A DNA stretch of 8,345 nucleotides. Source: Betaproteobacteria bacterium (GTDB lineage Bacteria > Pseudomonadota > Gammaproteobacteria > Burkholderiales > SG8-39). Where the stretch lies: contig JAAOZY010000093.1 in NCBI GenBank assembly GCA_012274205.1, forward strand, positions 1 to 8,345, in the 5' to 3' direction. Numbering within the stretch: position 1 is the stretch's first letter; every line of letters starts with the position of its first letter. Positions 6,183 through 8,345 of the stretch are shown in pieces. Both the position numbers and the translations under genes were made by a program. Under the pieces are notes generated by a model. It was not told the DNA's origin and ran no database searches. It saw only the letters and a list, made by a program, of their open reading frames with translations.

Positions 6183-6205
6183 ATCCGGGCGCCCCGCCGC
6201 CGGAT
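6183..6205 (+). other. Hairpin directly after the binding-protein gene
   Basis: ATCCGG (6183-6188) and CCGGAT (6200-6205) form a 6-bp stem with an 11-nt GC-rich loop, 6 nt past the stop codon and without a T tract. Such structures at the 3' end of binding protein genes often protect the upstream mRNA, giving more binding protein than membrane components. Whether this one does so is inference. Confidence 0.3.
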
Positions 6206-6266
6206 CGATTGCACCAGTCGCAAGGACTGCCTGGCGCGATGCGTTGATGCCGGTGACGCTGACTAC

Positions 6267-6288
6267 GGCGCGGCTCGGCTAGCGCGCC
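6267..6288 (+). promoter_or_regulatory. GC-rich hairpin before the ATPase start codon
   Basis: GGCGC (6267-6271) pairs with GCGCC (6284-6288). With one bulged G, GCT (6273-6275) pairs with AGC (6281-6283), leaving a CGGCT loop. The stem ends 11 nt before the ATG at 6300 and occupies the place where a Shine-Dalgarno motif would be; none is visible. It may limit translation of the ATPase. Confidence 0.35.
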
Positions 6289-6299
6289 TCTGACTCGCC

Positions 6300-7103
6300 A
6301 TGATTCCCGCCCTTGCACTGGAAAATATCACCTGCACCTTCGTTTCGCGCGATGATCGCAGCCAGCGCTATACCGCGCTGAAGGACACGACCTTGCGCGC
6401 AGCGGAAGGCGAATTCGTCTGCGTCGTCGGGCCGACGGGCTGCGGCAAATCCACCTTGCTCAATGTCGCTGCCGGCCTGCTGCAGCCGTCCGGCGGCTCG
6501 GTCAAGGTCCTGGGCGAGCCATTGAAAGGCATCAACCGCCGCGCGGGCTACCTGTTCCAGGCCGAAGCGCTGATGCCCTGGCGCAACGCACTTGACAACG
6601 TGATCGCCGGCCTGGAATTTCGCGGCGTCGCGCGCGCAGAGGCGGTCGAGCGCGGCAACGACTGGCTCCATCGCGTCGGCTTGGGCGGGTTCGGCAGCCG
6701 CTACCCGCACCAGTTGTCGGGCGGAATGCGCAAGCGCGTGTCGCTGGCTCAGACCTTCATCCTGAACCCGGAGATACTGCTCATGGATGAGCCTTTTTCC
6801 GCGCTCGACGTACAGACGCGGCAGCTGATGGAGAACGAACTGCTCGAGTTGTGGTCGGCCGAGCGCAAATCGGTCGTGTTCATCACCCACGATCTGGAGG
6901 AGGCGATTGCGCTATCCGATCGCGTAGTGGTGCTGTCGGCCGGACCGGAAACGCATCCGATCGGCGAGTACCGGATCGATCTGGAGCGCCCACGCGATGT
7001 GGCCGACATACGGCTGACACCGCGCTTCCTCCAATTGCATGCCCAAATCTGGCACACCATGAAGGAGGAGGTATTGAAAGGCTATGTCCAGCAGCAACGA
7101 TAA
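6300..7103 (+). CDS. NitT/TauT-type ABC transporter ATP-binding protein
   Basis: The 267-residue product is the cytoplasmic ATPase that drives the importer. All nucleotide-binding motifs are intact: Walker A GPTGCGKST (44-52), Q-loop glutamine Q87 in YLFQAEALMPW, signature LSGGMRKR (139-146), Walker B ILLMDEPFSALD (159-170) and the switch histidine H197 in VFITHDLEEA. LSGGM rather than LSGGQ is usual in the nitrate/sulfonate/taurine branch. The extension after the core (about 225-267, DLERPRDVADIRLTPRF and onward) is typical of SsuB/TauB-like proteins. An in-frame TGA at 6291 rules out any longer form; no Shine-Dalgarno site precedes the ATG. The 3' end overlaps the permease gene by 20 nt, so the two are surely co-translated. 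Confidence 0.95.
   Translation: MIPALALENITCTFVSRDDRSQRYTALKDTTLRAAEGEFVCVVGPTGCGKSTLLNVAAGLLQPSGGSVKVLGEPLKGINRRAGYLFQAEALMPWRNALDNVIAGLEFRGVARAEAVERGNDWLHRVGLGGFGSRYPHQLSGGMRKRVSLAQTFILNPEILLMDEPFSALDVQTRQLMENELLELWSAERKSVVFITHDLEEAIALSDRVVVLSAGPETHPIGEYRIDLERPRDVADIRLTPRFLQLHAQIWHTMKEEVLKGYVQQQR
7064..7071 (+). promoter_or_regulatory. Ribosome binding site of the permease, inside the ATPase gene
   Basis: GGAGGAGG is the strongest Shine-Dalgarno match in the window. It lies 12 nt before the ATG at 7084, rather long. An in-frame TGA at 7075 excludes any earlier start, so 7084 is the only possibility. The site within the upstream coding region fits coupled translation of ATPase and permease. 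Confidence 0.6.
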
Positions 7104-7905
7104 GTTCAGGCTGCGCCTGTTTCAGCTGATTGTGCTGGCGCTGTTCTTCCTCGCATGGTACGCGCTCACCAGCCCGACGCTGCTTCCGCCGCTGTACTTC
7201 GACAATGCCGACAAGGCTGCATTCTTTTTCGGCGAGCCGCAGAAAGTGCTGCTGCGCATATGGGAATGGTTCAGCTCGGGCAGCATCTACGAACACCTCG
7301 GCGTGACGCTGCTGGAAACTGTGCTGGCCTTCGCCATTGGCTCGGCGTCCGGCCTTGTTATCGGTCTATGGTTTGCGCTGAGTCCGACGGTCGCCGCAGT
7401 TTTCGATCCGTATATCAAGGCCGTGAATTCGATGCCGCGGGTGGTTCTGGCGCCGATCTTTTCGATCTGGTTCGGGCTCGGCATCTGGTCCAAGGTGGCG
7501 CTGGGCGTAACGCTGGTATTTTTTATCGTATTTTTCAACGTCTACCAGGGCGTGCGCGAAGTGAGTCCTGTGGTGCTGGCCAATGTGCGCATGCTCGGTG
7601 CTAGTCAGAGGCAGTTGCTGCGCCACGTGTATCTGCCAAGCGCGACCAGCTGGGTGTTTGCCAGCCTGCACAATTCGGTGGGCCTCGCGTTCGTCGGCGC
7701 AGTGGTGGGGGAATACCTGGGGTCGGCGCGCGGCGTGGGTTACTTGATCCTCCAGGCCGAAGGCGTATTCGACATCAACACCGTGTTCGCCGGCATCCTC
7801 GTGCTGACAGGCTTTGCGCTGGTGCTGGATGCGATTGTCAGCGTGATCGAAAAGCGCCTGCTGGTATGGCGTCCTAGCGCGGGCGAGACCGAACGCAGTA
7901 TATAG
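7084..7905 (+). CDS. NitT/TauT-type ABC transporter permease
   Basis: The 273-residue product is the membrane channel subunit of the importer and acts as a homodimer in this family (BPD_transp_1 fold). Hydrophobic segments are visible at about 11-29, 73-100, 120-155 (probably two), 190-210 and 233-255. The EAA-like coupling loop, which docks on the ATPase, reads LANVRMLGASQRQLLRHVYLP (165-185). SMPRVVLAPIFSIWFGLG (116-133) and VGEYLGSARGVGYLI (208-222) are further family signatures. About 40 residues between the first membrane segment and IYEHLGVTLLE form a periplasmic-side stretch somewhat longer than in the shortest relatives. It completes a binding protein-ATPase-permease set, so the transporter should be functional. 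No enzyme gene follows that would name the substrate. Confidence 0.94.
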   Translation: MSSSNDKFRLRLFQLIVLALFFLAWYALTSPTLLPPLYFDNADKAAFFFGEPQKVLLRIWEWFSSGSIYEHLGVTLLETVLAFAIGSASGLVIGLWFALSPTVAAVFDPYIKAVNSMPRVVLAPIFSIWFGLGIWSKVALGVTLVFFIVFFNVYQGVREVSPVVLANVRMLGASQRQLLRHVYLPSATSWVFASLHNSVGLAFVGAVVGEYLGSARGVGYLILQAEGVFDINTVFAGILVLTGFALVLDAIVSVIEKRLLVWRPSAGETERSI

Positions 7906-8003
7906 ATATAGACAGCGGACCAATTCGGCTGGCCCGTCTGCAGCAATTCATCACCGACACTCGCCGCCGGAAACACAGGTTGCGTGCGTCCATTTCCCGC
8001 ATG

Positions 8004-8034
8004 ACGCCCCGGATTCATTTCGATCGGCGTTTTT
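8004..8034 (+). terminator. Probable intrinsic terminator of the ABC importer operon
   Basis: ACGCC (8004-8008) pairs with GGCGT (8026-8030). Inside, weaker pairs such as AT (8013-8014) with AT (8023-8024) can add to the stem. The last paired T and four following T residues give a TTTTT run (8030-8034). The position, about 100 nt after the permease stop and just before the tRNA promoter, suits a terminator that insulates the two units. The stem is short and the loop large, so confidence is moderate. A second imperfect hairpin at 7913-7940 lacks a T tract. Confidence 0.42.
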
Positions 8035-8057
8035 CATTGCGCAAAGCAGCAATTTGT

Positions 8058-8087
8058 TTGACACCGGCTTGGCATATTGGCTATAAT
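8058..8087 (+). promoter_or_regulatory. Strong sigma70 promoter for tRNA-fMet and probably the rRNA operon
   Basis: TTGACA (8058-8063) and TATAAT (8082-8087) are both perfect consensus hexamers, 18 nt apart. The region after the -10 box is pyrimidine-rich (CTCCCCTCTG), and transcription should begin near 8094, about 30 nt before the mature tRNA. A consensus promoter with a C-rich start region is typical of stable RNA genes under growth-rate and ppGpp control; that control is inferred, not seen. The AT-richer tract upstream (8030-8057) could serve as an UP element. Confidence 0.9.
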
Positions 8088-8124
8088 CTCCCCTCTGTAC
8101 TGGACACAAGTTCGTACGGACGGA

Positions 8125-8201
<77 letters not shown>

Positions 8202-8345
8202 AAACGCTCTTTAAAAATTTACAGCCGATAAGTGTGGGTGCTGGGTGTGGTGTGAAGGTGCTTGGGTGGTTTTTCTGTGCGCGAGTGCGGAGGGGCTGCT
8301 TGGGTGCTGACTCGCATAGATACACTTTGGTACTCACACATATGA
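8202..8345 (+). ncRNA. 5' leader of a ribosomal RNA transcript (16S expected beyond the window)
   Basis: After tRNA-fMet there is no coding potential I can support. The stretch begins with boxA and the conserved leader motif, then turns strongly G/T-rich (8231-8276). GTGTGGGT (8232-8239) can pair with ACTCACAC (8332-8339) through eight pairs including one G:U, closing a loop of about 90 nt; within it GCGAGT (8281-8286) can pair with ACTCGC (8310-8315). Betaproteobacterial 16S leaders usually show such paired ends. The 16S gene itself is not in the window, so its presence is inference. Confidence 0.65.
8206..8217 (+). promoter_or_regulatory. boxA antitermination motif of a ribosomal RNA leader
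   Basis: GCTCTTTAAAAA closely matches the boxA sequence (TGCTCTTTAACA-like) that binds NusB/NusE in nascent rRNA and prevents Rho-dependent termination. It is followed within a few bases by ACAGCCGATAAGTGTGGGTG (8221-8240), which I recognise from pre-16S leaders and 16S-23S spacers of betaproteobacteria. Confidence 0.75.

Noticed and set aside
7913..7940. Hairpin after the permease as operon terminator
   Set aside because: The stem is interrupted by a mismatch and a bulge and has no T tract; the hairpin at 8004-8034 is a better candidate.

Overview
The window looks like core chromosome of a GC-rich betaproteobacterium (Burkholderiales/Nitrosomonadales type). This rests on the gene order dnaX-ybaB-recR, the style of the DnaX C-terminal tail, and a boxA plus pre-16S leader motif (ACAGCCGATAAGTGTGGGTG) at the right end. 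The taxonomic call is inference from remembered family patterns, not from a search. All genes lie on the + strand.

Left part (1-5040): a compact run of five genes. dnaX encodes the clamp-loader gamma/tau subunit, ybaB/ebfC a nucleoid-associated protein, and recR a recombination mediator. They are followed by a family III (CaiB/BaiF) CoA-transferase and a radical SAM protein of the PA0069/spore-photoproduct-lyase-like group. The last three genes are chained by 4-nt stop/start overlaps (GTGA, then ATGA), so a DNA repair gene, a metabolic enzyme and a radical SAM enzyme appear to be translated as a coupled block. A 20-codon reading frame just before recR ends in the same overlapping way on the recR start codon. 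The proline/alanine/glycine-rich linker of dnaX holds a G7 run in slippery phase, which could give a gamma-like short product.

Middle part (5041-7905): a short leader with inverted repeats, then a complete NitT/TauT-type ABC importer: periplasmic binding protein, ATPase and permease. The binding protein and ATPase genes are separated by 123 nt with two hairpins. ATPase and permease overlap by 20 nt. The substrate cannot be read from the sequence.

Right part (7906-8345): an intrinsic-terminator-like hairpin, a near-perfect sigma70 promoter, and an initiator tRNA-fMet gene with encoded CCA. Right behind it come a boxA antitermination motif and a leader whose ends can pair over about 100 nt. 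This strongly suggests that an rRNA operon starts just beyond the window and that tRNA-fMet is its first transcribed product.

There is no CRISPR array, insertion sequence, phage gene or integrase. I see no complete new defence or mobile system. The most interesting signals are regulatory or architectural and are listed as findings.
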